Numbered from the stretch's first letter, positions 1 through 8,846 are shown. The stretch is 64,000 bases of DNA from Colwellia sp. (GCA_016765685.1 JAESPR010000067.1:1-64000), one strand, 5' to 3'. The notes: generated from the letters alone by a model not told the origin. Numbers and translations are program-made.

Positions 1-1383
1 AGAAAAATCAATATCAACACTTTGTTTAATTGCTTGATATAATGCATCAACAGGGCCATTGCCTGTGGCGGCGTGAATTTTTCCTTCATTATTGTCGTTA
101 CTATCCCCAGCAAACAACTTAATGCTAGCGGTAGCAAAGTCGCCATCACCACATTGCACTTTAATATTTTCTAAGCGGTAGTAATCTTTCAAGTCTTTTT
201 GCTTTAACTTAAAAACCAACGCTTCTAAATCATCATCAAATACTTGGCCTTTTTTATCCGCAAGCGCTAAAAAGTCAGTGTAAAGTTGTTCGATATCATA
301 TTCGGTTTCTTGATAACCCAAACTTGCCATGCGATGTTTAATAACATGACGACCACTACGTGAGGTTAAATTTAATTTGGTTTTTGCAATGCCAACACTT
401 TCAGGGGTCATAATTTCATAAGTATTACTAGCTTTTAACATGCCGTCTTGATGAATACCCGATGAATGACTAAAGGCATTACCGCCAACAATGGCTTTAT
501 TTAATTGCACCGGCATATTACACAAGGTGCTGACTAATTTAGAGGTACGGGCAATTTCTTGGTGATTGATGTTGGTATTGACATTAAGCAAGCCTTGGCG
601 AGTTTTCATGATCATCGCGACTTCTTCTAATGAGCAATTACCGGCGCGTTCACCAATGCCATTGATAGTACATTCAATTTGGCGAGCGCCGGCTTGTACT
701 GCCGCCATAGAGTTAGCTACCGCTAAACCTAAATCGTTATGACAATGCACAGAGATGATCGCTTTATCAATATTAGGCACGCGGTTAAATAAGTCGGTGA
801 TAATGCCTTGAAATTCAAATGGCAGGGTATAACCAACCGTATCTGGAATGTTTACTGTGGTAGCACCGGCGTCAATAGCGGCTTCAACCATACGGCATAA
901 ATTATCAATAGGTGTGCGACCGGCATCTTCACATGAAAATTCTACATCGTCGGTAAACTTTCGTGCATATTTAACTGCATGAACCGCCATAGCTTGTACA
1001 TCAGCAAATTCTTTACGCAATTTTTGCTGAACATGCACATCAGAGGTTGAAATAAAGGTGTGAATACGAAATTGATCTGCCACTTTTAACGCCTGTGCAC
1101 AAGCATCAATATCGGCTTCAACCGCACGAGCTAAACCACAAACTCGGGCATTTTTAATGGTACGAGCAATTTCTTGTACTGATTCAAAATCCCCCGGAGA
1201 TGATACCGGAAAGCCAACTTCCATAATGTCTACGCCTAAGCGTTCAAGCGACAAGGCTATTTGTAGCTTTTCATGTACTGACAAACTAGCGTTTAGTGCT
1301 TGCTCACCATCGCGTAAGGTGGTGTCGAAAATAATGACCTTATTTTGTAAAGAGCCTTTGGCTGATGTGTTTTGAGAACTCAT
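1..1383 (-). CDS. leuA: 2-isopropylmalate synthase, C-terminus outside the window
   Basis: Condenses acetyl-CoA with 2-oxoisovalerate, the first committed step of leucine synthesis in the cytoplasm. The minus-strand frame opens at an ATG at 1383 with [10 protein letters not shown], and the family signature [10 protein letters not shown] follows about 20 residues in. Further on the LeuA metal-binding HCHNDLG stretch is readable, and the frame stays open to the left edge, giving about 460 residues of a protein usually near 520. The upstream leader peptide, attenuator and promoter show leucine-dependent attenuation and support the identification. leuB, leuC and leuD are expected to the left of the window. 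Identity is nearly certain; only the C-terminal regulatory domain is missing. Confidence 0.97.
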   Translation of the reverse strand, partial: MSSQNTSAKGSLQNKVIIFDTTLRDGEQALNASLSVHEKLQIALSLERLGVDIMEVGFPVSSPGDFESVQEIARTIKNARVCGLARAVEADIDACAQALKVADQFRIHTFISTSDVHVQQKLRKEFADVQAMAVHAVKYARKFTDDVEFSCEDAGRTPIDNLCRMVEAAIDAGATTVNIPDTVGYTLPFEFQGIITDLFNRVPNIDKAIISVHCHNDLGLAVANSMAAVQAGARQIECTINGIGERAGNCSLEEVAMIMKTRQGLLNVNTNINHQEIARTSKLVSTLCNMPVQLNKAIVGGNAFSHSSGIHQDGMLKASNTYEIMTPESVGIAKTKLNLTSRSGRHVIKHRMASLGYQETEYDIEQLYTDFLALADKKGQVFDDDLEALVFKLKQKDLKDYYRLENIKVQCGDGDFATASIKLFAGDSNDNNEGKIHAATGNGPVDALYQAIKQSVDIDFS

Positions 1384-1452
1384 CTATATTTATCCTTTAT
1401 CTGCCTAATTTTGTTTATTAATTTATTTAAAAACTCACTAACACATAGGCGT

Positions 1453-1482
1453 AAAAAAACCCGCGTTAGTGAGGCGGGTTTT
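1453..1482 (-). terminator. Attenuator terminator of the leu operon
   Basis: Read on the minus strand, AAAACCCGC and GCGGG plus a run of seven T form a strong stem with a U tract, between the leader peptide and leuA. An intrinsic terminator in this position, downstream of a leucine-rich leader peptide, is the classical leu attenuator. The stem pairs 1456-1464 with 1474-1482. I did not fold the competing antiterminator. Confidence 0.88.
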
Positions 1483-1545
1483 ATTTGAATATTTTATTTA
1501 TTTGATTCTAAAAGAACCATTGAGTCATTAAATAAGCAACAAAAC

Positions 1546-1608
1546 CTAGCCGCGCATGATGAGTGCGAGGAGGAGGTTGAGTTTATTATGCTTAATTAAT
1601 TTAATCAT
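1546..1608 (-). CDS. leuL: leu operon leader peptide, 20 residues
   Basis: The minus-strand frame ATG(1608) to TAG(1546) encodes MIKLIKHNKLNLLLALIMRG. Six of its 20 residues are leucine, five of them written as CTC within seven consecutive codons, a codon that is uncommon in this AT-rich genome. It lies between the leu promoter and the attenuator hairpin. In known leu leaders, stalling at these Leu codons when charged tRNA-Leu is scarce lets the antiterminator form, so that leuA is transcribed. The role is inferred from composition and position and is very likely correct. Confidence 0.9.
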   Translation of the reverse strand: MIKLIKHNKLNLLLALIMRG

Positions 1609-1662
1609 TTTGTTTTAGTTATTTTATTTAGAGAATCGTTTGTTCAAAATTTTACTGTCCTA

Positions 1663-1692
1663 TTAATAGCGCATATACTCTAACGCTGTCAA
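1663..1692 (-). promoter_or_regulatory. Candidate sigma-70 promoter of the leu operon
   Basis: On the minus strand, TTGACA (1687-1692) is followed after 18 bp by TATTAA (1663-1668). The start of leuL is about 55 bp downstream. The -35 box is a perfect consensus; the -10 box matches moderately. Confidence 0.7.
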
Positions 1693-1726
1693 ATGAAAAA
1701 AATTTAATTGTTAGATGCTTTAGTTA

Positions 1727-1993
1727 TATATACCCAAGCGACCTCAAAATTCTTGTTCAGGACTACTGAGCAATTCATGATCAAGGCGCATCTTTTTATT
1801 AATGGTTGTTCCCTTAAAAACAGATGCAACGACGAGCATGGTTTGCTCAGAAGTCCCCTACGGGTTGGTTTAGAAACGTTTTATGCTACGTTATTGATTT
1901 TAACAAGGGAACAACCATTCTCTTCAATCAATGCCTTGCCTAATACGTTTCTAATTCCAACTGAATCATGCAGTTTGAAGTGGTTTGGGTATA
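1727..1993. repeat. MITE-like palindromic repeat, 267 bp
   Basis: The ends form imperfect terminal inverted repeats: TATACCCAAGCGACCTCAAA on the left and TATACCCAAACCACTTCAAA read inward from the right (17 of 20 identical). Inside are nested inverted repeats, namely AATGGTTGTTCCCTT (1801-1815) with its exact complement at 1905-1919, and TTAGAAACGT (1870-1879) with its complement at 1945-1954. There is no convincing coding frame; short frames here are by-products of the palindromes. It fills the space between the leu promoter and the polysaccharide genes. I infer a non-autonomous miniature element because of its TA-flanked TIRs. Confidence 0.72.
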
Positions 1994-2032
1994 CAGCCAA
2001 ACCTTGAGGTGCTCTGGATATAGAACAATAAT

Positions 2033-3076
2033 TCAAATAGTCCAATACTGCATTTTTTTTCGTTGTTTTAAGTTTCTAAAAAGATTTAAAGGCTTATTTT
2101 TTTTAGCTTGCTTACCATTGGCTAAAATGGTTTCAGTTGCTGATAAAATACGCTGTGCCGCTTGCCCATCACAATAAGGGTGGAGATCTTTAGCATATAC
2201 CTTAATTGCAGCTTTTAATTGTTGGTTAGGGTTAAGTGCTAATTTTATTGCTTGTTCGAGTTGATCCGAAGTTTGAATATTAACTAAGTAATCACCGGGC
2301 TCTTTATTATTCAAACTTATCGTTGCTCTATTAAGCAATGAAAACTCACCGATAACAGAAGAGGTGTCGGATACCATAATATCGGCGGTTTGTAATAATT
2401 CATTGATGCTTGCTGTTTCGATAATTTGCAGATTATCTTTCACTAAAGTTTTATACTGTTCAAGCCATTGAATCGCCATTTTTGGATGGAATTTAATTAG
2501 CCAATGATAGTCTTTTACTTCGCTTAAACGTTTTATTTCCTCAAACAAAGCAGGAGCCGAAGTTAACGCAGGAGAAAAAGTTGGCGCATAAAGAATGATT
2601 TTTTTGTTTGCAAGTTTTAGTTGTTCGGCTAGAGGCATTGCTGGCGTAGTAAATAAATAGTCTAGCTTTGGCCAGCCAGTTTCCACTACATCAAAAAAGC
2701 CATGTTTTTGAGCTAAGGCATTAAATCGACTTGTGGTGGCAGGACCATGAGTGCAATATAAATCAAAAAAATCTCGAATAACAAAGTGACCTTTTTTCTT
2801 CCATTCAAGCCCATGAAAAATTTGTATTTTTACTCCAGGGATAAAGTTTGGTATTTCATTACCCGGTGCAAAACTAGCATCAGGATTGTAGGCTCTAGCG
2901 TCATCAATAGAGTTCAATACCAACTCATTATTCTGAAAGTAGCTCAGGGTAACTTCTTTGCCTACCGCTAGCCATTTTACTTCATCACCTTGTGCTTGTA
3001 TTACTTGCTGCAGAGGTCTAAGTATTTCAAAGGAATAATTATGGGCGATGTAAAACAAATAGCGTGTTGAAGTCAT
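2033..3076 (-). CDS. CDP-glycerol glycerophosphotransferase family protein
   Basis: Likely transfers glycerol phosphate from CDP-glycerol onto a surface glycan at the inner face of the membrane. The 347-residue protein shows the TagF-type donor-binding core: FHGLEWKKKGHF near residue 86 and SDTSSVIGEFS near residue 233. Length equals the catalytic domain only, without the extra N-terminal domain of Gram-positive TagF. It lies 27 bp downstream of a glycerol-3-phosphate cytidylyltransferase-like gene that would make its donor, so the two form a supply-and-transfer pair. The start ATG at 3076 gives MTSTRYLFYIAHN, a typical opening beta strand. The acceptor is unknown and could be LPS core or capsule. 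Confidence 0.82.
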   Translation of the reverse strand: MTSTRYLFYIAHNYSFEILRPLQQVIQAQGDEVKWLAVGKEVTLSYFQNNELVLNSIDDARAYNPDASFAPGNEIPNFIPGVKIQIFHGLEWKKKGHFVIRDFFDLYCTHGPATTSRFNALAQKHGFFDVVETGWPKLDYLFTTPAMPLAEQLKLANKKIILYAPTFSPALTSAPALFEEIKRLSEVKDYHWLIKFHPKMAIQWLEQYKTLVKDNLQIIETASINELLQTADIMVSDTSSVIGEFSLLNRATISLNNKEPGDYLVNIQTSDQLEQAIKLALNPNQQLKAAIKVYAKDLHPYCDGQAAQRILSATETILANGKQAKKNKPLNLFRNLKQRKKMQYWTI

Positions 3077-3103
3077 AAGGGAAACTTTTGTCTCATATTA
3101 AAA

Positions 3104-3499
3104 TTAAAGCCGTTTGGTTTTCACTACTTCGATAATTTCAGTGGTTGAAACGGATGGTGTTCGTGGTAAATAAACCACCTGACAAATGTCTTTTAAATGA
3201 TCAAACTTACCTTGCCAATCATCACCCATTATCAGTATATCGGCATTGTAATATTTGATGTATTCAGCTTTCAACTCGAGTGATTCTTCTAAAAAAACTT
3301 CATCTACACAACGCATTGAGCGAATGATGTGTTGGCGATCATCTTCACTATAGACTGGCGGTCGTCCTTTTTTAGAAACGTTTAATTTATCGGATGAAAC
3401 GCCAACAATGAGATGATCACCATGTAGTTTTGCTCTTTCGATAATATTAACGTGGCCGACATGAAAAATATCGTAAGTGCCAAAAGTGATAACTCGCAT
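3104..3499 (-). CDS. tagD: Glycerol-3-phosphate cytidylyltransferase-like nucleotidyltransferase
   Basis: Predicted to make CDP-glycerol from CTP and glycerol 3-phosphate. The 131-residue protein matches the TagD family in length and has its two catalytic signatures: HVGH at residues 13-16 after FGTYDIF, and RTPSVSTTEII near residue 113, equivalent to the RTxGISTT loop. The neighbouring glycerophosphotransferase supports CDP-glycerol as product rather than another CDP-alcohol or ADP-sugar. It starts at ATG 3499, 36 bp after the Wzi-like gene ends, so the three genes probably form one transcription unit. Confidence 0.88.
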   Translation of the reverse strand: MRVITFGTYDIFHVGHVNIIERAKLHGDHLIVGVSSDKLNVSKKGRPPVYSEDDRQHIIRSMRCVDEVFLEESLELKAEYIKYYNADILIMGDDWQGKFDHLKDICQVVYLPRTPSVSTTEIIEVVKTKRL

Positions 3500-3535
3500 T
3501 TTTATTGTTCCTCAACTTCACCATTAATTTCTGTT

Positions 3536-4972
3536 TTACCAAGTATAAGATACACTAGTTTGCACAAAATTTTCACTCTCATTATTCTTACCTAAATAGA
3601 GTTTTATCCCTAAGAAGCCAGATTCAACTACTCGGGTATACTTCAGCTCTACTTCATGTGCTTGTTGATAATCAGCAAAAAGGGAATTATTAAAATTTGC
3701 TGTGCGATACAATAGAGATATTTGAGATATATCACTGTTTTGCCAGTCAAATCTAACACTACCCGCTTCACCGCCAACGCCATCTTTAGGATCTTTCATG
3801 CTGCCCCACCAATGCCCCATTTTAACGCCACCATTTGAGTAGCCTTCACCATAAATATGATGTGTGTACCAAGCGCTTTGAAAGGTAGTGAATTCCATAT
3901 TTAATGACATGGCTTCGTTTAAATAAGGGAAAAACAAACCAAAACTATTAGCTAAATTGGCTAATTTATAATTGGTGTAATTGTTGGTATCTTCACCTGC
4001 ATATTCATAATAAAAGCTAAAGGGCATATTAAACCAGTTGAGATCAAACTTACTGGTAATTGACGCTTGTTGATTGCCAAACTCTTCGCTGCAGTTTTGT
4101 AAAGCTGTTCCTATGCCGCCGCAATTATCATTGTTTACAGGGTCGATAATGGCATTCCAAACATCACTTAAAGTAACTTTTTCATCACCACCAAACATTA
4201 AAGTACGATTAAAGCCGAGAGTCCACCAGTCAAAGGGTTGAGCACTTAAATGCATAGTTAACAGTGCGGGTTTACCCGAAACAGCCGCTTTATTTCGATC
4301 AAATCGAATGTCATTTTGTTCATCTAATAAACCGATAGACATTTCGTACTTTATATTATAATCGGTGATAAGTCTTGGGTTGCTAATGGTTACACTTAAT
4401 GGCGCTTTAGCCTGAGTAGAAAGCAGTACCGCACCTTCTTGAAAGGGCGATATCCAGCGCTCTCTATAGCCAATGTCAACTTGCAATACATCTGCACCGA
4501 ATGAAATAAAAGTGTTAGTCCTAAGATAATCGCCACCGTCATAATAGCGGCCGCCAGCATTGAAAATGAGGTATTGGTTTGCTTGCCAAAAGCTACTAAA
4601 AGAAACTTGATAATTAGCATCTGCCATTTGGCCGCGTTGATTAGGCAAGGTGATGTTTTCGGTATCAGCATAGTTAAGTTGAACTGAAGCGTAGGTAAGC
4701 GCGGTCGCTTTTTTATATCGCTTAAGATAAGTTGAAATGCGTTGGTATAAAGCAGGGTAGCTATCGATAATTTTTTCTAAATAACGGTTCACGGTTGCAG
4801 CGTGATAAGGCTTGGTTAAAATAGGCAATTTTGCTAGCGTTGCTAAACGATTTAGCTCTAGCTCTATTAAGGGCTCTACCTGCAGAGGAAGGTACGGAGA
4901 TGGCCCTTTGGCAAATGCATGAATAGTGATTGAGTATAGAAGAATAAAGAGAGAAAATTTAAAAAATTTCAA
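3536..4972 (-). CDS. Wzi-like capsule assembly outer membrane protein
   Basis: A 478-residue protein starting MKFFKFSLFILLYSITIHAF, a signal peptide probably cleaved after HAFA. The remainder has alternating aromatic and polar strands and ends in SYTW, consistent with an outer membrane beta-barrel. The Wzi family binds or organises capsular polysaccharide at the cell surface; segments such as GGRYYDGGDYL, KMGHWWGS and VRFDWQNSD resemble this family. It heads a unit with the two CDP-glycerol genes. A generic barrel of similar size remains possible, since no single catalytic motif defines the family. Confidence 0.75.
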   Translation of the reverse strand: MKFFKFSLFILLYSITIHAFAKGPSPYLPLQVEPLIELELNRLATLAKLPILTKPYHAATVNRYLEKIIDSYPALYQRISTYLKRYKKATALTYASVQLNYADTENITLPNQRGQMADANYQVSFSSFWQANQYLIFNAGGRYYDGGDYLRTNTFISFGADVLQVDIGYRERWISPFQEGAVLLSTQAKAPLSVTISNPRLITDYNIKYEMSIGLLDEQNDIRFDRNKAAVSGKPALLTMHLSAQPFDWWTLGFNRTLMFGGDEKVTLSDVWNAIIDPVNNDNCGGIGTALQNCSEEFGNQQASITSKFDLNWFNMPFSFYYEYAGEDTNNYTNYKLANLANSFGLFFPYLNEAMSLNMEFTTFQSAWYTHHIYGEGYSNGGVKMGHWWGSMKDPKDGVGGEAGSVRFDWQNSDISQISLLYRTANFNNSLFADYQQAHEVELKYTRVVESGFLGIKLYLGKNNESENFVQTSVSYTW

Positions 4973-5149
4973 ATGAAACTACACTGTTCAAAAATAAAGG
5001 GGTATTTTAACGAGCAAATTAAGGAAATACTAGTGATTGAACAAGAATGTAAGTATATTTTTAATTACATTACTTAAACAAACCATCGTCAATGTTTTTA
5101 CCTGCTTTCATCATTTTAGGTGGGAATGTCTATTCCGGTTAACGTAAAT

Positions 5150-5170
5150 GGTCACACCCTCTTTGTGACC
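5150..5170 (-). terminator. Stem-loop after the GT90 gene, possible terminator
   Basis: GGTCACA (5150-5156) pairs with TGTGACC (5164-5170) across a 7-nt loop, 15 bp past the stop codon of the gene that ends at 5185. There is no U tract on the minus strand, so it is at most a weak or factor-assisted terminator. A second short palindrome, GGTTAGGGACTAACC on the minus strand, overlaps the stop codon. Confidence 0.35.
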
Positions 5171-5184
5171 TGTTTGGTTAGTCC

Positions 5185-6141
5185 CTAACCTTGATTTGAT
5201 AGTTTAAAATATTTCTGTAGAACGAGCAATGATATTAACAATTCTTGTTTGCTATTTTGAAATTGCTTTACATAATCATTGGCATTATTGATTGTTTTTT
5301 GAGCTTCTTCTATGTGTGTATTGTAATACTCGATTTTTTCATCTAAATCTGAATAGTCCTCTTTTAATTCTACATAATGATGATTAGCTATAAGCGTTCC
5401 TTCCATAAACCATGTTTCAAATTTCGGTTTGCACATTAAACAAAGAGAATTTGAGGACATTACCCATTTTAAACTTGTCGCAACATCATTACCTTCAACA
5501 CAAAGAATATATTTAAACTTTAACTGCTCGGTAATAGACATTGGTGCTTTTTCCCAATGCGTATTTTTTCCGTTTTTATTTGTTTTACCTATATCACAGT
5601 TTTTAAGATTTAATGCTTGATTAAAAAAAACTTCTCGATGAGGTTGTTTTCCTTCGAATACTTTACCACGCCATACCGCCATATTTTTTTTATCTGATAA
5701 ATTAATGTTATCATTGATAAAATTAAAGTGCCTTACCGTATCAAGTTTCATAATAACTGAGTTGCTATTATTATTAGAGATTGGGCGAGATTTTACTATA
5801 GTGGCAGTTTGCTCAACCGTCGTGACATCACCAAATAAATACCTAATTCTCATTGATAAAGGAAAATAGTTTAGAGGGTATTTTAAGTCATAAAAATAAG
5901 CGCTTTTCCCTTTCAACTTATAATCTTTTAAAATTACGCTGTCACTAGGTAATGTAAAGGGGGTGGGGTGTTTTAAATAATAGTCAACTCTTGAGTTGAG
6001 ATAAGAAAGCCTATTTTCATCAATTTTATCAATCAGTTTGTTTTTTTTATTAATATTAAATGATCGAGGCACAAGTGATCTTAAAAAATTGATAAGATAA
6101 AATCTTATCTTGCTGTTTTTTTTTAAATTTATTTGTCGCAT
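5185..6141 (-). CDS. Glycosyltransferase family 90 (CAP10/LpsA-like)
   Basis: Probably adds a sugar to LPS core or capsule. The 318-residue protein carries the family landmarks: the MAVWRGKVF motif near residue 155, the cationic PHREVFF segment just after it, and a C-terminal KYILCVEGNDVATSLKWVMSSNS stretch equivalent to the donor-binding region of bacterial LpsA proteins. The N-terminus (NLKKNSKIRF) is basic and consistent with peripheral membrane attachment. It starts at ATG 6141 and is separated from the Wzi-like gene by about 210 bp, so it may be its own unit. Sugar and linkage cannot be read from the sequence. Confidence 0.83.
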   Translation of the reverse strand: MRQINLKKNSKIRFYLINFLRSLVPRSFNINKKNKLIDKIDENRLSYLNSRVDYYLKHPTPFTLPSDSVILKDYKLKGKSAYFYDLKYPLNYFPLSMRIRYLFGDVTTVEQTATIVKSRPISNNNSNSVIMKLDTVRHFNFINDNINLSDKKNMAVWRGKVFEGKQPHREVFFNQALNLKNCDIGKTNKNGKNTHWEKAPMSITEQLKFKYILCVEGNDVATSLKWVMSSNSLCLMCKPKFETWFMEGTLIANHHYVELKEDYSDLDEKIEYYNTHIEEAQKTINNANDYVKQFQNSKQELLISLLVLQKYFKLSNQG

Positions 6142-6231
6142 ATTTTTTCTTTGGCTGATGAATTTTTTAAATAACTGCCCTGAGGTGCTTTTTTAGCAAC
6201 CCTGCTAGGGCTTACTAATATTTATGGTTAA

Positions 6232-6864
6232 TTAGCTCCAACTGTCCATCGAGTTGCGGCGACGAGCGAAAAGCCGTGGTAAAATCAAACCAAACAATAA
6301 GCCAACACCTAAAACTATGGCACCATTATAAAAGCGTTGGGTTAGCATTTTTGAATCTTGATTTTTGACCTTGCTTTGAGTTTCTTTAAGTTGCAGCTGT
6401 ACTTTTTTTAATTGAGATGACAGATTTTTTTTATCTTGGTTAAGATTTTCTATGGTACTTTTAAGCTCATTACGTTCACCATCAAGTTGGTTGACGTAAT
6501 CTCCACTATTGGTTATTTTCTCATTCAGCTCTGCCACCATAAAGCGTAAACCGAGCTTTGTGGTGATATATGTTGTTTCTATCCAAGTAACACGGTTTTT
6601 GTCATCAATTATTTCACTGTAGCCTTTTTCTGATTCACCTGTTGTTTGTATTTCTGCACCTGCATTGATAGTACCTAAAATTCGGTAATTTGTACCCGGA
6701 CCAGCGTGCATGAATATAGTCAAGTCATCCGAAACGTATGCTGTTTTAGTATTAGAAGGTGTACCTTCTTGAGCTTGAACTAATGTCAAGGCAGAAAAAA
6801 TGATGCAAAATCCGATAACGCCTTGTTTAATTATTTGTCTTAGGTATTTAGTCAAAATGTTCAT
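6232..6864 (-). CDS. YgiM-like SH3-domain membrane protein
   Basis: A cell-envelope protein of the bacterial SH3b/YgiM type. From the ATG at 6864 it reads MNILTKYLRQIIKQGVIGFC, a signal segment ending near VQAQ, then an SH3b domain (AYVSDDLTIFMHAGPGTNYR, then ITT) at about residues 35-105. A heptad-rich coiled coil follows (LDGERNELKSTIENLNQDKK), and one membrane helix (VLGVGLLFGLILPRLF) precedes a short basic tail. That order of parts is characteristic of the family. A longer frame reaches upstream to 6930, but its extra 22 residues lack signal-peptide character, so I prefer the internal ATG. Function in the family is unclear; a periplasmic scaffold at peptidoglycan is plausible. Confidence 0.85.
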   Translation of the reverse strand: MNILTKYLRQIIKQGVIGFCIIFSALTLVQAQEGTPSNTKTAYVSDDLTIFMHAGPGTNYRILGTINAGAEIQTTGESEKGYSEIIDDKNRVTWIETTYITTKLGLRFMVAELNEKITNSGDYVNQLDGERNELKSTIENLNQDKKNLSSQLKKVQLQLKETQSKVKNQDSKMLTQRFYNGAIVLGVGLLFGLILPRLFARRRNSMDSWS

Positions 6865-7011
6865 GCAGCAACCACGAGTAAAGTAAATCATTGAAAAGAA
6901 GATATTATGTGTTTGGCGCTTTGATATCAAGTTTTTGATAATAATATAAAATTGAGTAGTAGAGTGTATGATGCATATTCATTTTTGTACTAGTAGATCC
7001 TTTAAAAAGAA

Positions 7012-7341
7012 TTATTTACTATCGTTTATATTGACGTGTTCAATCAGCTCATCCATTAGTTTTCTTTTAATTTCAAGCTGTTGACCTGCGTTTAAACCAT
7101 ATTTTTTTGCTAATACCTGATAATCATCGGGTGCAAGGCTAACAGTAAGGCGAGGGCGTTTGGGGCGTTTATTAATCGTTAGCCCTAAAATATCACGAAT
7201 TTGATCCGATGGGCTTAAACCGGCATCAAGCGCTTCTTTTCTAATAGAGAGTTGAATTTTCTCATCCATGTCAAAAGCAACTTGTACCGCTTTTATTGCT
7301 TTTACTGAAGATTGCCATTTTGTAGGCATATTTTTAACCAT
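7012..7341 (-). CDS. Small protein with two ribbon-helix-helix-like halves
   Basis: Not a recognised family. The 109 residues contain two similar segments, VAFDMDEKIQLSIRKEALDA and LTVSLAPDDYQVLAKKYGLN, each a short beta-type stretch followed by helices and separated by a basic RPKRPR linker. This resembles a tandem ribbon-helix-helix DNA-binding fold, which is an inference only. It lies 14 bp downstream of yjfK on the same strand, so it belongs to the envelope-stress operon and might act on the palindromic motifs found around that cluster (9466-9517 and 13463-13477). Confidence 0.7.
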   Translation of the reverse strand: MVKNMPTKWQSSVKAIKAVQVAFDMDEKIQLSIRKEALDAGLSPSDQIRDILGLTINKRPKRPRLTVSLAPDDYQVLAKKYGLNAGQQLEIKRKLMDELIEHVNINDSK

Positions 7342-7355
7342 CTTATTTTATTCAC

Positions 7356-7997
7356 TTAACTGGCTGAGTACATGTCAATAATATCAGTTAACGGCCTAAA
7401 TAAGGTGAGAAAAACATCGGTATCACCATCTTGCCATACTTCGATGTCTAATCCTTTGCTTTGATCTTCATTATACAAGGCATAAAGTTCAAACTGTTCA
7501 CCGGCATCTTTGCCTTCATAAGTACTAATATTTTCACTACGATGATCTTTGCGATGGAAAAATCCGACTTTTGCAAAAACACTTTGCTGATATTGTTCAC
7601 AGCTCCAACTTGTGGTGATCTCACTATCCGTCTTACGATCAAGAAAAGCTTGTCCTGGCTCGTCAAAAATTTCAGAAAAATTATCTAAATCAAATAACGT
7701 TTCTACCTCTTCTTGGGCTATTTTTAAGGCGAATTTTAATTCGGTTGAATCATCAACATCTAAAGATAAAAATATTAACAGCTCATTAGCGCCTTGTAAT
7801 GTCCATTCTGTTTGCGTGTTCTGCTCGTATTCATAACTACTTACTGCCGTCACTTGCAACTGTTGATTACGCAATATTTCTGGTAAAGCAAAACTGTCAG
7901 TTAAGACGATAATATCACCGACTAAAAGCTGATTTACGTGTGTTAAAGTTCGTTGCTTTTGATCATCTTTATTAAATATTTTTTTAAAAAAACTCAT
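7356..7997 (-). CDS. yjfK: YjfK family protein (DUF2491)
   Basis: A 213-residue cytoplasmic protein close in length to E. coli YjfK (about 219). It opens with MSFFKKIFNK, a basic amphipathic start, and ends in a beta-rich domain (LDIEVWQDGDTDVFLTLFRP). The neighbours are diagnostic: a PspA-like gene upstream and a DUF2170 gene beyond it, the same set as the yjfIJKL genes of enterobacteria. The biochemical role is unknown; the context points to membrane or polyamine-related stress. Confidence 0.85.
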   Translation of the reverse strand: MSFFKKIFNKDDQKQRTLTHVNQLLVGDIIVLTDSFALPEILRNQQLQVTAVSSYEYEQNTQTEWTLQGANELLIFLSLDVDDSTELKFALKIAQEEVETLFDLDNFSEIFDEPGQAFLDRKTDSEITTSWSCEQYQQSVFAKVGFFHRKDHRSENISTYEGKDAGEQFELYALYNEDQSKGLDIEVWQDGDTDVFLTLFRPLTDIIDMYSAS

Positions 7998-8021
7998 TAA
8001 TACCTACCTGTAGTTCCGGAT

Positions 8022-8104
8022 TGTAGGTCGATGCTCGCCTCGACAACTGCCTCGACAGATATCGTGACAATTGTCGGGCATCGCTTCGCTCTGGCCGACC
8101 TACA
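8022..8104. repeat. Hairpin-type intergenic repeat
   Basis: TGTAGGTCG (8022-8030) is matched by its exact complement CGACCTACA (8096-8104). Further partial pairing lies inside (CGACAA with a TTGTCG at 8071-8076, and GATGC with GCATC). The segment is much richer in GC than its surroundings and sits exactly between the stop of the PspA-like gene and the start of yjfK. It looks like a REP-type palindromic unit and could damp read-through or stabilise the upstream transcript. Confidence 0.6.
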
Positions 8105-8797
8105 TTATTTTTGTTTCGCTTTAATGCGATCTAACACTGAGCTGGCACTACTTTCTTGTGAGCCAATGCCGGCAGCTTTTAATTGTGCAGCTAATGAAGA
8201 GTCAGAATCTTCAGACTCAAGTATTTCAGCCGCTTTCATTTTATCATCAAATTTTTGCTGTTTTGCTTTAATACGCTCTAATGAGTCTTTAGCGCTCAAC
8301 AGTTTTGAATTGCTTGATGAAAAATTATCAGTGATTGCAGACGTTGCTTTTTGCACACTTTCGGTGGTTTTTACCATAGACAATTGACGTTTATGTTCTG
8401 TGACTTGTCGTTCACTTTTCTTAACCAATTCTTTTAATCTATTGGCATTGCCAGCAAAGCTATCGTGGGCTTGTTGTTGATCCGCTAAATCGCTTTCTAA
8501 GGTTGCTATTTTTTCGGCGACGGCTAAGGCTAACGTTTCATCACCTTTTTCTAGTGCTTGACCGGCATAACCTTCGTGCTCGCTAATTTCTTTTGTCAGG
8601 CGAGCTACTTCACGTTGGGCTGACATTTGCTCAGCCATAACACCAGTTAAATCACGTTTAGCTTTGGTTAAGTGGTGTTCTGCGTCGCGAATTTCTTGCT
8701 CAAAAATACGTGTGGCATTAGCATCAATAATCGCTTCACCTGCTTCTGAGGCACCACCGCGAATGGCGGTCATAATTTTTTTAAATATACTCATCAT
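8105..8797 (-). CDS. yjfJ: PspA/IM30-family protein (YjfJ-like)
   Basis: A membrane-associated ESCRT-III-like coiled-coil protein. The 230 residues open with MMSIFKKIMTAIRGGASEAG, the amphipathic helix typical of PspA, followed by long helices (IRDAEHHLTKAKRDLTGVMA) and a low-complexity serine-rich C-terminus. Family members polymerise on and stabilise the inner membrane. The second ATG at 8794 lies at better distance from the GGAG ribosome site and may be the true start. Placement between yjfI and yjfK identifies it as the YjfJ branch rather than the pspABC one. Confidence 0.88.
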   Translation of the reverse strand: MMSIFKKIMTAIRGGASEAGEAIIDANATRIFEQEIRDAEHHLTKAKRDLTGVMAEQMSAQREVARLTKEISEHEGYAGQALEKGDETLALAVAEKIATLESDLADQQQAHDSFAGNANRLKELVKKSERQVTEHKRQLSMVKTTESVQKATSAITDNFSSSNSKLLSAKDSLERIKAKQQKFDDKMKAAEILESEDSDSSLAAQLKAAGIGSQESSASSVLDRIKAKQK

Positions 8798-8846
8798 TTT
8801 TCTCCGTTAATACTCTTGTTACTACTAGCAACGAGTCGCTGTCAAT

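Noticed and set aside
1708-2177. Plus-strand open frames of 99 and 69 codons upstream of the polysaccharide genes
   Set aside because: They follow the inverted repeats of the miniature element and then the antisense of the glycerophosphotransferase gene; no ribosome site or family resemblance.
4396-4671. 91-codon minus-strand frame inside the Wzi-like gene
   Set aside because: Lies wholly within the real gene in another frame, with no own ribosome site; a shadow frame.
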